From positions 2,309,577-2,373,576 of the forward strand of contig NZ_JH165054.1 of the NCBI RefSeq assembly GCF_000227295.1: 64,000 nucleotides of DNA, written 5' to 3'. Position numbers and translations under genes: made by a program. The notes below the pieces were generated by a model, which saw only the letters and a list, made by a program, of their open reading frames with translations, was not told the origin of the DNA and did no database searches. Shown here one piece after another: positions 17,943 to 27,911 of this stretch (its first letter is position 1; each line of letters opens with the position of its first letter). The DNA comes from Cutibacterium avidum ATCC 25577. GTDB lineage: Bacteria > Actinomycetota > Actinomycetes > Propionibacteriales > Propionibacteriaceae.

Positions 17943-19196
17943 TCACTTCAAGAAGTCGGGGATATCCAGATCATCCTCGGGCTCATCGACCTGCGGACGC
18001 TCGTCCTGCTGCTGGACCGGCTGGTTCAACTGCTCCGGCTGGGAGGGACGATGACCGAACGGGCTGCCCTGGGTCTGCGGACGAATCGGGGTCGGCTGCT
18101 GGTTGCCGCTGCCCTGACGGTTCGCGCTGGAGGCAGATCCGGACGGGGCTGCCCCGGTACCAAAGACTCCTGCCGAGGAACGATTGCTCATTGCCGGACG
18201 GGAGGCCGGACGCTGGCTGATGCCAGGTTGCTTGGTGCTGGTGGGCTGGCCATTCTCGAACCCGGCCGCGATGACCGTGACGCGCACCTCATCGCCGAGG
18301 GCATCGTCGATGATGGTGCCGAAGATGATGTTGGCCTCGTCGTGAGCGGCGGCCTCGATGAGATTGGCCGCACTGGCGACCTCGAACAGACCGAGGTCGG
18401 AGCCACCGGCGATGGACAGCAGTACGCCGCGAGCACCGTCGATGGACACCTCGAGCAGCGGGGACGAGATGGCCATCTCGGCGGCAGCACGGGCGCGGTC
18501 CTCGCCAGAGGCACGTCCGATGCCCATGAGGGCCGATCCGGCGTTCGACATGACCGACTTGACGTCGGCGAAGTCCAAGTTGATCTGACCCGGCGTCGTG
18601 ATGAGGTCGGTAATGCCGGAAACACCTTGCATCAGCACCTGGTCGGCCTGTTTGAAGGCGTCCAGGATGGCGATCTGCTGGTCCGTCATGTCCAACAACT
18701 TGTCGTTGGGAATGACGATGAGGGTGTCGACCTCGTCGCGCAGATTGCCGATACCGGACTCGGCCTGGGACGAACGGCGGTGGCCCTCGAAGGAGAACGG
18801 GCGGGTCACGACACCAATGGTCAGGGCCCCGAGGGAACGAGCAATCTTGGCGACGACGGGAGCAGCACCTGTGCCAGTCCCACCGCCCTCACCGGCGGTG
18901 ACGAAGACCATGTCGGCGCCCTTGAGGGACTCCTCGATCTCGTCAGCGTGATCCTCGGCAGCCTGACGTCCCTTGTCAGGGTCCGCACCTGCACCCAGTC
19001 CTCGGGTGAGGTCCCTGCCGATGTCGAGCTTGACGTCGGCATCGCTCGTGAGGAGGGCCTGGGCATCGGTGTTGACGGCGAGGAACTCAACTCCCTTGAG
19101 TCCCGCCTCGATCATGCGGTTAACGGCATTGCAGCCGCCACCGCCTACCCCCACGACCTTGATCACGGCGAGGTAGTTCTGGGATGGAATAGCCAC
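17943..19196 (-). CDS. ftsZ: Cell division protein FtsZ
   Basis: 417 residues. The GTP-binding domain ([34 protein letters not shown] tubulin signature, NTDAQAL) is followed by the C-terminal domain with the T7 synergy loop region ([11 protein letters not shown]), a Gln/Pro-rich linker from about 330 and the terminal peptide [10 protein letters not shown] that binds SepF. It forms the Z-ring. The GTG start has only a distant GAGG 10 nt upstream. A promoter-like pair lies in the ftsQ-ftsZ gap, so expression can be separate from the upstream cluster. Confidence 0.97.
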   Translation of the reverse strand: MAIPSQNYLAVIKVVGVGGGGCNAVNRMIEAGLKGVEFLAVNTDAQALLTSDADVKLDIGRDLTRGLGAGADPDKGRQAAEDHADEIEESLKGADMVFVTAGEGGGTGTGAAPVVAKIARSLGALTIGVVTRPFSFEGHRRSSQAESGIGNLRDEVDTLIVIPNDKLLDMTDQQIAILDAFKQADQVLMQGVSGITDLITTPGQINLDFADVKSVMSNAGSALMGIGRASGEDRARAAAEMAISSPLLEVSIDGARGVLLSIAGGSDLGLFEVASAANLIEAAAHDEANIIFGTIIDDALGDEVRVTVIAAGFENGQPTSTKQPGISQRPASRPAMSNRSSAGVFGTGAAPSGSASSANRQGSGNQQPTPIRPQTQGSPFGHRPSQPEQLNQPVQQQDERPQVDEPEDDLDIPDFLK

Positions 19197-19239
19197 TGGA
19201 GTTCTGCCTCACTATTGTCTGACGGACCGGTCTAGGGCA

Positions 19240-19269
19240 AGGGTATGAGCACGTCAGAAGGGTGTCCAA
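19240..19269 (-). promoter_or_regulatory. Candidate ftsZ promoter
   Basis: On the minus strand TTGGAC (19264-19269) and TACCCT (19240-19245) are separated by 18 nt. The spacing suits a primary sigma factor promoter and would give a leader of about 40 nt before the GTG at 19196. Confidence 0.45.
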
Positions 19270-19317
19270 CGCCGTAGGCCACCTTGACCTCGACCCTCAA
19301 CCCCGGCTTGAGACTGC

Positions 19318-20031
19318 TCACCGAGAGGTCGGATGCTCCGGGGATGAGACGTCGAAACGGGTTGCCTTGACATTGAGCATCGCGGCGGTGACCTTGCCCT
19401 TGAGCTCGGACTGATCCGCCGATCCCCACACCACCGTCCGCTTACCGGACAGCACCACGACGATGGCGTCACGAGACTTGGCCTCGACGTGGTCGACCTG
19501 TCGCCTCAGCTCGACGGGGAAGGAATCAGCCACGGTTGCGACGTCGCGCAGCAGGGCACGATTGCCCGACGACGTCGTGGCCCACACCACCTTCGGGGTC
19601 GGCTTGGCCGTCCGGTTGAAGATCGCCCCGGTGGGGTCAATCCACAGATATCCCCCAGGAGTCTTCACCTGATACGAGACCTTCAACTCGGTGACGTCGA
19701 TGACGAGGGTGTGAGGCCACTTCCGGTGCACCTCAGCCTGGTGGACGATGTCCATCGAGGTGACGCGAGCAACGACCTCGTCAGTGTTGACCCGCGCCAG
19801 GGGCTGGCCTTTCTGCACCTTGGCGGCCTGCTCGACCTGGGAGACCGTGACCAGATGCGTTCCGTGTACCTCGACGGTGTCGACGCTGAACACGGAGGAA
19901 CTGCGCACCACCCAGATCGCCACCAGGATGAGGACCACCACCGCAGCGACGATCCCTGCGATGATCTGGTTGCGACGTCGGCGGCGTCGGCGTCGCAACT
20001 CGATGGCAACGTTGATGTCGGAAACCGGCAT
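19318..20031 (-). CDS. ftsQ: Cell division protein FtsQ/DivIB
   Basis: 237 residues: an Arg-rich cytoplasmic tail (ELRRRRRRRRNQ), one membrane helix (IIAGIVAAVVVLILVAIWVV), an extracytoplasmic POTRA domain (SVDTVEVHGTHLVTVSQVEQ) and a beta domain. FtsQ links early and late divisome proteins. Its ATG shares one base with the murC stop (TGATG). Confidence 0.93.
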   Translation of the reverse strand: MPVSDINVAIELRRRRRRRRNQIIAGIVAAVVVLILVAIWVVRSSSVFSVDTVEVHGTHLVTVSQVEQAAKVQKGQPLARVNTDEVVARVTSMDIVHQAEVHRKWPHTLVIDVTELKVSYQVKTPGGYLWIDPTGAIFNRTAKPTPKVVWATTSSGNRALLRDVATVADSFPVELRRQVDHVEAKSRDAIVVVLSGKRTVVWGSADQSELKGKVTAAMLNVKATRFDVSSPEHPTSR

Positions 20032-21446
20032 CAGGACTTGTCCTCCAGCAATCCCACCAGGACCGGACCCACCAAGGTGACGTCTCCAGCTCCCAGGGTG
20101 ATGACGAGGTCGCCGGGCCGCACCTCTTCGGCAAGAGCCTCCGGAAGGTCCTGCTTGTCAGGAACGTAGCGGGAATCACCACCTGCCACGATGACCGCAT
20201 CGTGCACCATCTCGCCCGTGACCCCAGGAATCGGGTCCTCCCGGGCGGGGTACACGTCAGAGATGATGACGCGGTCAGCCAGGGTGAGGGCCTGGCCGAA
20301 CTCCTCGGCGAAGTCCCGGGTACGGGAGAACAGATGAGGCTGGAAACAGGCAATGACCCTCCCCTGCCCGGTCACTGCGCGGCGCGCAGCCCCGAGAGTG
20401 GCGCGCAGCTCGGTCGGATGGTGGGCGTAGTCGTCGAAGACTGCCACGCCACCGACGCGTCCCACCAGCTGGAAGCGCCGCAGAGTACCTGTGAAGGCGC
20501 CAATTCCCGTCAGGAGTTCGTCATGGTCAATCCCCAACAGGGAGCCGACGCAGTAGGCGGCAGCAGCGTTGGAGACGTTGTAGCGCCCGGGAACCTGGAG
20601 TTCGATGCGACCCCGGGTGGACCCGTGGACGAGGGTGGCCGAGGCCGTCGTGCCCGCCAGGTCGAGGTCGACGAGCTGGACCTCTGCCTGCTCCGACTCA
20701 CCATAGGTGACCACCTTGACCGTTCCGGTGCTCTCCAGGCGATCCGCCAGCTCGGCCGCCCCCGGATCATCGACATTCGTGACGACGTAGCGCACCTCGG
20801 GGCGGGTTGCCATCGAGACGAAGCCATCGAAGTAGGCCTGCGGGGTACCCCAGTTGTCGAGGTGGTCAGCTTCCACGTTGGTGACGACGACGATCTGGCT
20901 GGGGTACTGCAGGAAGGAGCCGTCGGACTCGTCAGCCTCGACGACGAAGACCTCTCCCCCACCCAGGTGGGCCGACTCTCCGGTGGATGCCAGCGGTGAA
21001 CCAATGACGTAGGACGGATCAGCTCCGGCATGATCGAGCATGGTGGCGACCATCCCGGTGGTCGTCGTCTTGCCATGGGTACCGGCGATCGAGACACCCT
21101 CCCGACCCAACATGAGGGCAGCCAGAGCGGCCGAGCGGTGCCAGATGCGCAGGCCGAGACGATTGGCCTCCACCAGCTCCGGATTGTCAGGACGGATCGC
21201 CGAGGAGACCACGACCGTGCGAGCTCCGGCCAGATGGGCAGGGTCATGGCCCACCCAGGTCTGGACCCCAGCAGCTGCCAGATCACGCAGGTTGGCTGAA
21301 TCGACCTGGTCGGAGCCGCGAACGTCCACTCCCATGTCGTGGTAGATCCGCGCCACACCGCTCATTCCGGCTCCGCCGATGGCGATGAAGTGAACCGGCC
21401 CAATGATGCTGGGGCCGAGCAGCTCGACAGGTTCCCGCAATGACAT
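20031..21446 (-). CDS. murC: UDP-N-acetylmuramate-L-alanine ligase
   Basis: 471 residues. It has an N-terminal nucleotide-sugar domain (IGPVHFIAIGGAGMSGVAR), a P-loop AGTHGKTTTTG near 121-131, the VVEADESDGSF catalytic motif, and the AHHPTELRATL C-terminal region. It adds L-Ala to UDP-MurNAc in the cytoplasm. ATG at 21446 follows GAGGAG by 7-8 nt; an open frame extends to 21698 but lies inside murG, so the shorter start is chosen. Confidence 0.97.
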   Translation of the reverse strand: MSLREPVELLGPSIIGPVHFIAIGGAGMSGVARIYHDMGVDVRGSDQVDSANLRDLAAAGVQTWVGHDPAHLAGARTVVVSSAIRPDNPELVEANRLGLRIWHRSAALAALMLGREGVSIAGTHGKTTTTGMVATMLDHAGADPSYVIGSPLASTGESAHLGGGEVFVVEADESDGSFLQYPSQIVVVTNVEADHLDNWGTPQAYFDGFVSMATRPEVRYVVTNVDDPGAAELADRLESTGTVKVVTYGESEQAEVQLVDLDLAGTTASATLVHGSTRGRIELQVPGRYNVSNAAAAYCVGSLLGIDHDELLTGIGAFTGTLRRFQLVGRVGGVAVFDDYAHHPTELRATLGAARRAVTGQGRVIACFQPHLFSRTRDFAEEFGQALTLADRVIISDVYPAREDPIPGVTGEMVHDAVIVAGGDSRYVPDKQDLPEALAEEVRPGDLVITLGAGDVTLVGPVLVGLLEDKS

Positions 21447-21477
21447 GAGTTTTCTCCTCGAACAGTCGTCGGGTCGA

Positions 21478-22581
21478 TCACTTCGAATTGGTGGCCGAGA
21501 CCACCCGTGCCGCCATCTCCTCAGCGGCATGAGCAGGCATGAGTCCCCGACCGGCAGCTGACATTCTGGCCAGCGCATCGGCGTCATGAATGCGCGCGGT
21601 CTCGGCGAGGAGCCGCTGGGCATCCAGTTCCGCGTTCGTGACGACGACACCAGCCCCGGCGTCAACGGCCGAGGTGGCATTGCGCGCCTGTTCGCCATTG
21701 CCGTGTGGCAACGGAACGTAGATCGTCGGCAGGCCGACGGTCGCGGTCTCCACCACTGTCCCAGCGCCGGAACGAGCCACCATCAGGTCGGCAGCCGCGT
21801 ACGCACTGGCCATGTCGTCAACATATCCGACCGGCAGCCAAGCAGCCCCCGTCGTTTCATCAACGATCTTGGTGTTGCCCTTGATGTTCTTCGGGCCCAC
21901 GACGTGGAGGATTTGCACACCGTCGGCAAGGAGGGTGTCACGTGCTGCGACGACGGCGTCATTGATGGCGACCGCTCCCTGAGATCCTCCGGAGACAAGC
22001 AGGGTGGGACGGTCGGTGTCCAGCCCCAGACCGGCGCGAGCGAGGGCACAACGCCCGGCTCGATCCGCGTCGCTGGCGTCTGCCAGGTCAGTGATCTGCG
22101 TGCGCAGCGGCATACCGACGAAGGTGGCCTTCGGCAAAGGGGTGTCGGGGAACGCCGTACCGACGAAAACCGCAAACCGTGCGGCGATCTTGTTCGCCAG
22201 CCCGGGAACAGCGTTCTGCTCGTGAATGACGACGGGGATCCTGGCTTTCCTGGCAGCCAGGTATGCAGGCAACGAGACGTAACCGCCGAAGCCGACGACC
22301 ACATCAGCCCGGCGCTGCTTGAGCACCGCACCTGCCTTCCGTACCGCTCCGGCCAACCGACCAGGAACCTTGAACAAATCGACGTTCACCGTGCGCGGCA
22401 ACGGCACCGGAGGAATCATGTCGAGCTCGAGACCGGCCTCGGGGATCACTCGTCCCTCAAGACCCTTCGGCGTCCCGATGCAGGAGACCGTGACGCCACG
22501 CTCCTGCAGAGCCTTCGCGGTGGCAATAAGGGGAGATGTGTGGCCAGCCGTTCCTCCGCCAGCCAGAACAACGTTCACCAT
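21478..22581 (-). CDS. murG: UDP-GlcNAc:lipid I GlcNAc transferase
   Basis: 367 residues with two Rossmann domains: NVVLAGGGTAGHTSP acceptor-binding loop, LVSGGSQGAVAIN, and ARSGAGTVVETATVGLPTIY plus PLPHGNGEQARNA in the donor site. It turns lipid I into lipid II on the inner membrane face. ATG at 22581 has GAGGAG upstream. 36 nt from ftsW and 31 nt from murC. Confidence 0.97.
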   Translation of the reverse strand: MVNVVLAGGGTAGHTSPLIATAKALQERGVTVSCIGTPKGLEGRVIPEAGLELDMIPPVPLPRTVNVDLFKVPGRLAGAVRKAGAVLKQRRADVVVGFGGYVSLPAYLAARKARIPVVIHEQNAVPGLANKIAARFAVFVGTAFPDTPLPKATFVGMPLRTQITDLADASDADRAGRCALARAGLGLDTDRPTLLVSGGSQGAVAINDAVVAARDTLLADGVQILHVVGPKNIKGNTKIVDETTGAAWLPVGYVDDMASAYAAADLMVARSGAGTVVETATVGLPTIYVPLPHGNGEQARNATSAVDAGAGVVVTNAELDAQRLLAETARIHDADALARMSAAGRGLMPAHAAEEMAARVVSATNSK

Positions 22582-22617
22582 GGGTACTCCTCGGGGGAAT
22601 GGGATATGGCGTCGAGA

Positions 22618-23922
22618 TCAGCCACGATTACCTCCGTCGACGACACTCGTCACACGGGCGGGCTCGGTGCGTCGGGAAGCCTCAGTACTGCGCCGAGCGT
22701 CTGGCTCGGTACGGGCACACGCCAAGATGATGCCGACCGCCAACAACACCGACACCAAGGCCGATCCACCGATAGAGATGAAAGGAAGCGGCACGCCGAC
22801 GACCGGCAACAGATTCAGTGAGACAGACATGTTGATGATCGCCTGGATCGCAATCCATGCGGTGGCCGTCGATGCGGCCGAACGACGGAAGAGAGAGTCC
22901 TGGCGCATCGCCGTCCTCACTCCTGCCCACACGAGCAGGGTGAACAGCAGGATGACGCCGAGGGTGCCGAGCAGACCCATCTCCTCACCGAGGACGGCGA
23001 AGACGAAGTCGTTCTGCGCACCGTCGTAGAGTCCTCCCCACTTCTGACGGGACGCACCGATGCCGACCCCCCACCAGCCACCGGTCGCCAGGGCGTAGAT
23101 CGCCGAGAGCGGCTGCTGGGAGGTCGTCGCGCCATTGTCAGGATGCAGGAAGGACAGCACGCGCTGAGCTCGGTAGGGAGTGATCGCGATGAGCATCAGG
23201 ATCGCCAGCAGGCCCAGACCGATGAGAGCGCCCAAATAACGTTTCGGCACGCCGAATCCCCACATCTGCGCCAACATGATGAGTCCGATGATCATCGTCG
23301 TCCCAAGGTCTCCCTGAGCGACGACCAGCAACCCGATGACCCCATACAGCGCAAGATAAATGCCCACGCCTTTGGACGTCGCCATCTCGTCTCGACGCGA
23401 CGCCATGTAGCTGGCCCCGATGAGGACCAGCGCGAACTTCGCGAACTCCGAGGGCTGCAGGCTGACCGGGCCGAGAGCCAGCCACGACTGGTTCCCCTTG
23501 CCAGCGTCCGATCCCAGGGGGGTCAGCACCATTACGAGCATCAGGCAGACGACGGCGTAGGTCAGCCCGCCGAGATGGCGCAGATGTGCTTCCGACAACC
23601 GGGACACCACCGCTGAGGCAATCGCTCCGACGACGAGGAAGAGGATCTGGCGAATGGCGAAGTGGTAGGGCCCGCGTCCGAGCGACTGGGAGTACACCGA
23701 GGACGAGGACAACCCCATCAACGCTCCGATGCCGCACAGCAGTACGGTGGTGGCGAGGATGACGTAGTAATCCAGGAAGGGTTGAGTCAGCAAGCCACCT
23801 GAGGGTCCGTCACCGCTGTCGAGTCGCAGGAAGTGTGTCAGCCAGCTGGCGGGGGTCCGGCGTCGGGCTCCATTCATCTGCCGAGGAGTCCGGGTGTCGA
23901 CCGACTTCTCAGCCATCGGCAT
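22618..23922 (-). CDS. ftsW: SEDS-family septal glycosyltransferase FtsW
   Basis: 434 residues with about ten membrane helices. SEDS motifs include [45 protein letters not shown] and [14 protein letters not shown]. FtsW polymerises lipid II at the septum together with FtsI. ATG 23922 and ATG 23916 both overlap the murD stop; the first is used. The N-terminal 50 residues are basic and cytoplasmic. Confidence 0.94.
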   Translation of the reverse strand: MPMAEKSVDTRTPRQMNGARRRTPASWLTHFLRLDSGDGPSGGLLTQPFLDYYVILATTVLLCGIGALMGLSSSSVYSQSLGRGPYHFAIRQILFLVVGAIASAVVSRLSEAHLRHLGGLTYAVVCLMLVMVLTPLGSDAGKGNQSWLALGPVSLQPSEFAKFALVLIGASYMASRRDEMATSKGVGIYLALYGVIGLLVVAQGDLGTTMIIGLIMLAQMWGFGVPKRYLGALIGLGLLAILMLIAITPYRAQRVLSFLHPDNGATTSQQPLSAIYALATGGWWGVGIGASRQKWGGLYDGAQNDFVFAVLGEEMGLLGTLGVILLFTLLVWAGVRTAMRQDSLFRRSAASTATAWIAIQAIINMSVSLNLLPVVGVPLPFISIGGSALVSVLLAVGIILACARTEPDARRSTEASRRTEPARVTSVVDGGNRG

Positions 23923-25390
23923 CCGGCCCGTCAATTTGTCGTGCCGCGCTGACGAAATCGTCACCGCGGGCAGCATATCCAGGCCAAATGTCGAGGCTCG
24001 CGCACCCCGGAGCCATCAAGACGGTGTCGCCGGGGCGGGCCATCTCGGCAGCCTCGCGAACTGCCTTGGCCATGCATTCTCGCGACATGTCATCGATGAC
24101 GACGACGGGGACATGCGGGGCGTGCTCGGCCAAGGACTTGGCGACGACGTCACGGTCGGTTCCCAGCACGATGGCTCCGCGCAGCTTCTCGGCGTGGGTG
24201 GTGACCAGGTCGTCAAAGTTGGTGCCCTTGGCCTGGCCTCCGGCGATCCACACGATGTGCTCGAAGGCGCGCATCGAGGAGTTCGCGGCGTGAGGGTTGG
24301 TGGCCTTGGAGTCGTCGACCCAGGTGATGCCACCAGCTTTATGGACGGTCTCGATACGGTGCCCGCCAAGGTGGAGATCGCGCAGACCCTGACCCACGGC
24401 GCGGGCCGGCACGCCGAAGGAGCGAGTCAGGGCAGCTGCCGCCAAGGCGTTCTCGACATTGTGTGGGGCGAAAGGACGGACGTCATCGAGGTGGGCCAGC
24501 TCCATGGCGGAGGTCGCCCGCTGGTCGACGAAGGCACGGTCGACGATGAGATCATCGACGACACCGATCATGGAGGGGCCGGGGATTCCGGTAGTGAAGC
24601 CGATGGCGCGAGCTCCCTCGACGACATCTGCCTCCTCGACCATGTGCTCGGTCGCGGGGTCGGCGACATTGTAGACGCAGGAATTCGTCACCTGGTGATA
24701 GATCCGAGCCTTGTCAGCCGCATAGGAGGCGAAGGGGTCATCCTCGTGGGCATACCACTCCAAATGATCCTGCTGCAGATTCAGGACGGCAGCCGAGTGC
24801 AGGGAGAGGGAATTCGACCAGTGCAGCTGGAAGCTGGAGAGCTCCACGGCGAAGACGTCGTAGCCGATCTCGTCGGCCATCGCCTCCAGGATGGGCCGAC
24901 CGATGTTACCGACGGCGCAGGCTCGCAACCCCGCCGCGTTGAGAATCGACTCGGTCATCTGGGTGGTCGTCGTCTTGCCATTGGTGCCAGTGATGGCAAG
25001 CCACGGGACGACGCGGTCCGGATGCATGAGACGCCAGGCCAGTTCTGGCTCTCCCCAGACTGGAATCCCCTGGAGTAGAGCACTGGCCACCAAGGACTGG
25101 GTCGGACGCCACCCCGGGGACACGATGACGAGGTCGGTGCCCTCAGGAAGTTCAGCTGCCGCCCCGGCCCCCAGTCGCACCTCGGCACCGAGCACCTCGA
25201 GCAGCCCGCCTTTGTCGCGATGACCATCGTCGTCGGAGTCGTCGAGCACGAGCACCGTGGCATCGAGCTCGAGCAGGGCGTCGGCAGCGGCGTAACCAGA
25301 AGTACCCAGACCGGCGACGACGACGTGTACTCCCGACCAGTCGAACAGCCGGTCGGCCGAGCTCAGATCAACCTTTCCGGAGAACGTCAC
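23909..25390 (-). CDS. murD: UDP-N-acetylmuramoylalanine-D-glutamate ligase
   Basis: 493 residues: N-terminal Rossmann ([18 protein letters not shown]), P-loop [25 protein letters not shown] catalytic motif, [12 protein letters not shown], and [12 protein letters not shown]. It adds D-Glu to UDP-MurNAc-L-Ala. GTG at 25390 overlaps the mraY stop as GTGA, the pattern used throughout this cluster; ATG at 25405 is an alternative. Confidence 0.96.
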   Translation of the reverse strand: MTFSGKVDLSSADRLFDWSGVHVVVAGLGTSGYAAADALLELDATVLVLDDSDDDGHRDKGGLLEVLGAEVRLGAGAAAELPEGTDLVIVSPGWRPTQSLVASALLQGIPVWGEPELAWRLMHPDRVVPWLAITGTNGKTTTTQMTESILNAAGLRACAVGNIGRPILEAMADEIGYDVFAVELSSFQLHWSNSLSLHSAAVLNLQQDHLEWYAHEDDPFASYAADKARIYHQVTNSCVYNVADPATEHMVEEADVVEGARAIGFTTGIPGPSMIGVVDDLIVDRAFVDQRATSAMELAHLDDVRPFAPHNVENALAAAALTRSFGVPARAVGQGLRDLHLGGHRIETVHKAGGITWVDDSKATNPHAANSSMRAFEHIVWIAGGQAKGTNFDDLVTTHAEKLRGAIVLGTDRDVVAKSLAEHAPHVPVVVIDDMSRECMAKAVREAAEMARPGDTVLMAPGCASLDIWPGYAARGDDFVSAARQIDGPDADG

Positions 25391-26457
25391 TGTCCTGCCA
25401 CCCATTCTGCGTAGAAGATTCCCAGGCCGGCCGACACGGCCAGACCGCAAATGATCCAGAACCTGATGACCACGGTCACCTCAGCCCACCCCTTCAACTC
25501 GAAGTGGTGATGCAACGGGGCCATCTTGAAAACTCGTTTTCCACCGGTGAGTTTGAACACACTCACCTGGAGCATCACCGAGATCGTCTCGATGACGAAC
25601 AGTGCGCCGATGATGACCAACAGCAATTCGGTACGGCTGACGACAGCCATACCCGCAACAGCGCCACCGAGAGCCAGGGACCCGGTGTCACCAAGGAAGA
25701 TCTTGGCCGGCTTCGCATTCCACCACAGGAAACCGAAACAGGCTCCTGCGATGGCAATGGCCACCACGGCGATGTCGTGCGGATCACGCACTGCGTAGCA
25801 ATGGTTGCCGGCAGTGGTCGGACGCGAACACCACTGGTTGAACTGCCAGATGCTCAGCAAGGTGTAGGCGCCGAAGACCATGGTGGTGGCCCCCGTCGCC
25901 AACCCATCCAGGCCGTCGGTGAGGTTCACCGCATTGGAACTACCAGCAATGAGCAGGATCACCCAGATGATGCCCAACCAGACAGGCAGATGAAGCCAGG
26001 AGATGTCGCGCAGGAATGAGATCGCCGAGGACCCCGGAGTGACCCCGTGGGTATCCGGGAAGTACATCACTCCGATGGCGAAGGTGATGGCAACAAACGC
26101 CTGTCCAAGCAGTTTTCCCCTGGGTTTGAGGCCCAATGAGCGCTGTTTGGAGATCTTCGTCCAGTCATCGAGGAATCCGATGAATCCCAGACCGGCGAAG
26201 AGCCAGAGGACCATTAAGGCTGAGAGAGTCGGGTGGGTCCAGGTCACCAGATGCGCGACGATGTAGGCCAACAGGACCGACACAATGATGACGGCACCGC
26301 CCATGGTCGGGGTGCCCTTCTTCGTCTTGTGGGTGGTCGGGCCGTCGTCGCGAATGAACTGACCGTATCCTCTTGCGGCGAGCCAGTGGATGAACCACCG
26401 CGTGCCGACAAGGGTGCCGATCATCGACACCGCGCCGGCGAGCAGGATGTTCTTCAC
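25387..26457 (-). CDS. mraY: Phospho-N-acetylmuramoyl-pentapeptide transferase
   Basis: 356 residues and about ten membrane helices. Catalytic signature motifs are [25 protein letters not shown] with the DD pair, [27 protein letters not shown] and [13 protein letters not shown]. It forms lipid I from UDP-MurNAc-pentapeptide and undecaprenyl phosphate. The GTG start overlaps the murF stop (GTGA). Confidence 0.97.
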   Translation of the reverse strand: MKNILLAGAVSMIGTLVGTRWFIHWLAARGYGQFIRDDGPTTHKTKKGTPTMGGAVIIVSVLLAYIVAHLVTWTHPTLSALMVLWLFAGLGFIGFLDDWTKISKQRSLGLKPRGKLLGQAFVAITFAIGVMYFPDTHGVTPGSSAISFLRDISWLHLPVWLGIIWVILLIAGSSNAVNLTDGLDGLATGATTMVFGAYTLLSIWQFNQWCSRPTTAGNHCYAVRDPHDIAVVAIAIAGACFGFLWWNAKPAKIFLGDTGSLALGGAVAGMAVVSRTELLLVIIGALFVIETISVMLQVSVFKLTGGKRVFKMAPLHHHFELKGWAEVTVVIRFWIICGLAVSAGLGIFYAEWVAGQ

Positions 26458-27911
26458 GCCTGAGCCTCCCTATCCTCGAACACAGCGCGCCCCACCCGTT
26501 CCAGCGCCAGGCCTCGGGATGCTTTGAGGAGAACGACATCGTGCGAGGTCCAACTTAGCGACTCAGCAGCCTCTTCCACGGTGGTGACGAACACATGTGC
26601 GCCTTCGGCGCACGCGCCGGCAGCAATGTTCTCGGCCTCGTCACCGACCGCGATGACGACGTCAAACCCGGCCTGAGCAGCACGTCGACCTGATTCGGCA
26701 TTGAGTTCAGGGGAATCCTTGCCGAGCTCAAGCATGTCGCCAAGCACAGCGATTCCACGGGTTTGGGGATCAGCGGCCCGGCGAGTCGCGAGGACGTGAC
26801 CCATGGCTTTCAAGGAAGCAGCCATCGAGTCAGGGTTGGCGTTGTAACAGTCCTCAACCAGCACCAGGCCATCAGCTCGCTCACGCAACTGCATCCTCAT
26901 GGCAGACCGCGACACAGCCTTGCTCAGGGCATCGGCAATGCGACCGACGGTGTCCCCGTCGACAGCGCCATTGAGCTCCAGAGCTGCCAGCGCTGCAGCC
27001 GTGGCGGCAACAGCATTGGCGACCTGGTGGCCCCCCATCGTCGTCAACCGGACCTGGCTGGCCCAGGTCGACTCGCCCCTACGAACCCCCAGGGTGAAAG
27101 AGTGACGATCCAGATCGTCAGAAGTGATCGACTCCGCCCACACCTCGACCTCGGCATCCGGACGCCGGTGATCGGCATCAGGGCTGAACCATGCGATGTG
27201 GCCACTGGTCCGCGGGGCCATCCCAGCCACCAGGTCATCGGCAGCATTGAGGACAGCCCAGCCGTCAGAGCTGAGAGCCTCGACGATTTCGCCCTTGGCC
27301 TGGGCGATGACCTCACGGGATCCGAACTCGCCCAGGTGGGCGGTCCCGATGTTGAGGACCATGGCGACGTCGGGGGTGACGATGGAGGTCAGCCACGAAA
27401 TGTGGCCAAGTCCGCGAGCCCCCATCTCGGAGACGAGGAATGCGGTCTCCTCGTTGACGCGGCATGCCGTCAGGGGCACGCCGATCTCATTGTTGAACGA
27501 CCCCACCGGAGCCACCGTCGGGCCAAAGGCCTCGAGAACCTGGGCCAGCATGTCCTTGGTGCTCGTCTTGCCACTGGACCCAGTGAGAGCAATAGTCCGC
27601 ATGCCGCGTTCACGCTCGGTGTCCACGGCGTGACGGGCCAATCGAGACAGTCCGGCCTGGCCGTCGTCAACGATGAGGTGCGGCAACTGGGCGTCGGTGG
27701 CGCGCGTACCCATCACGGCAGCCGCGCCAGCTTCCTGAGCAGCCTTCGTGAAGTCGTGTCCGTCCGCCCGGGCGCCAGGCAGAGCGACGAAGAGAGCCCC
27801 CGCAGTCACCTCACGGGTGTCGATGACGACGTCGGGGCCCACCTGTGCAGAACCGTCAACCGGTTCGGCCCCGACCCATGGGGAAAGAGTGGCAATGTCG
27901 ACAACTCTCAT
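26454..27911 (-). CDS. murF: UDP-MurNAc-tripeptide-D-Ala-D-Ala ligase
   Basis: 485 residues: DTREVTAGALFVALPG in the N domain, P-loop ALTGSSGKTSTKDM, MGARGLGHISWL catalytic motif, and VLVEDCYNANPDSM in the C domain. It completes the UDP-MurNAc-pentapeptide. ATG at 27911 overlaps the murE stop (ATGA), so the longer open frame to 27953 is rejected. Confidence 0.96.
   Translation of the reverse strand: MRVVDIATLSPWVGAEPVDGSAQVGPDVVIDTREVTAGALFVALPGARADGHDFTKAAQEAGAAAVMGTRATDAQLPHLIVDDGQAGLSRLARHAVDTERERGMRTIALTGSSGKTSTKDMLAQVLEAFGPTVAPVGSFNNEIGVPLTACRVNEETAFLVSEMGARGLGHISWLTSIVTPDVAMVLNIGTAHLGEFGSREVIAQAKGEIVEALSSDGWAVLNAADDLVAGMAPRTSGHIAWFSPDADHRRPDAEVEVWAESITSDDLDRHSFTLGVRRGESTWASQVRLTTMGGHQVANAVAATAAALAALELNGAVDGDTVGRIADALSKAVSRSAMRMQLRERADGLVLVEDCYNANPDSMAASLKAMGHVLATRRAADPQTRGIAVLGDMLELGKDSPELNAESGRRAAQAGFDVVIAVGDEAENIAAGACAEGAHVFVTTVEEAAESLSWTSHDVVLLKASRGLALERVGRAVFEDREAQA

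Noticed and set aside
20031-21698. N-terminal extension of murC
   Set aside because: Reads through the end of murG in another frame; a good ribosome binding site supports 21446.
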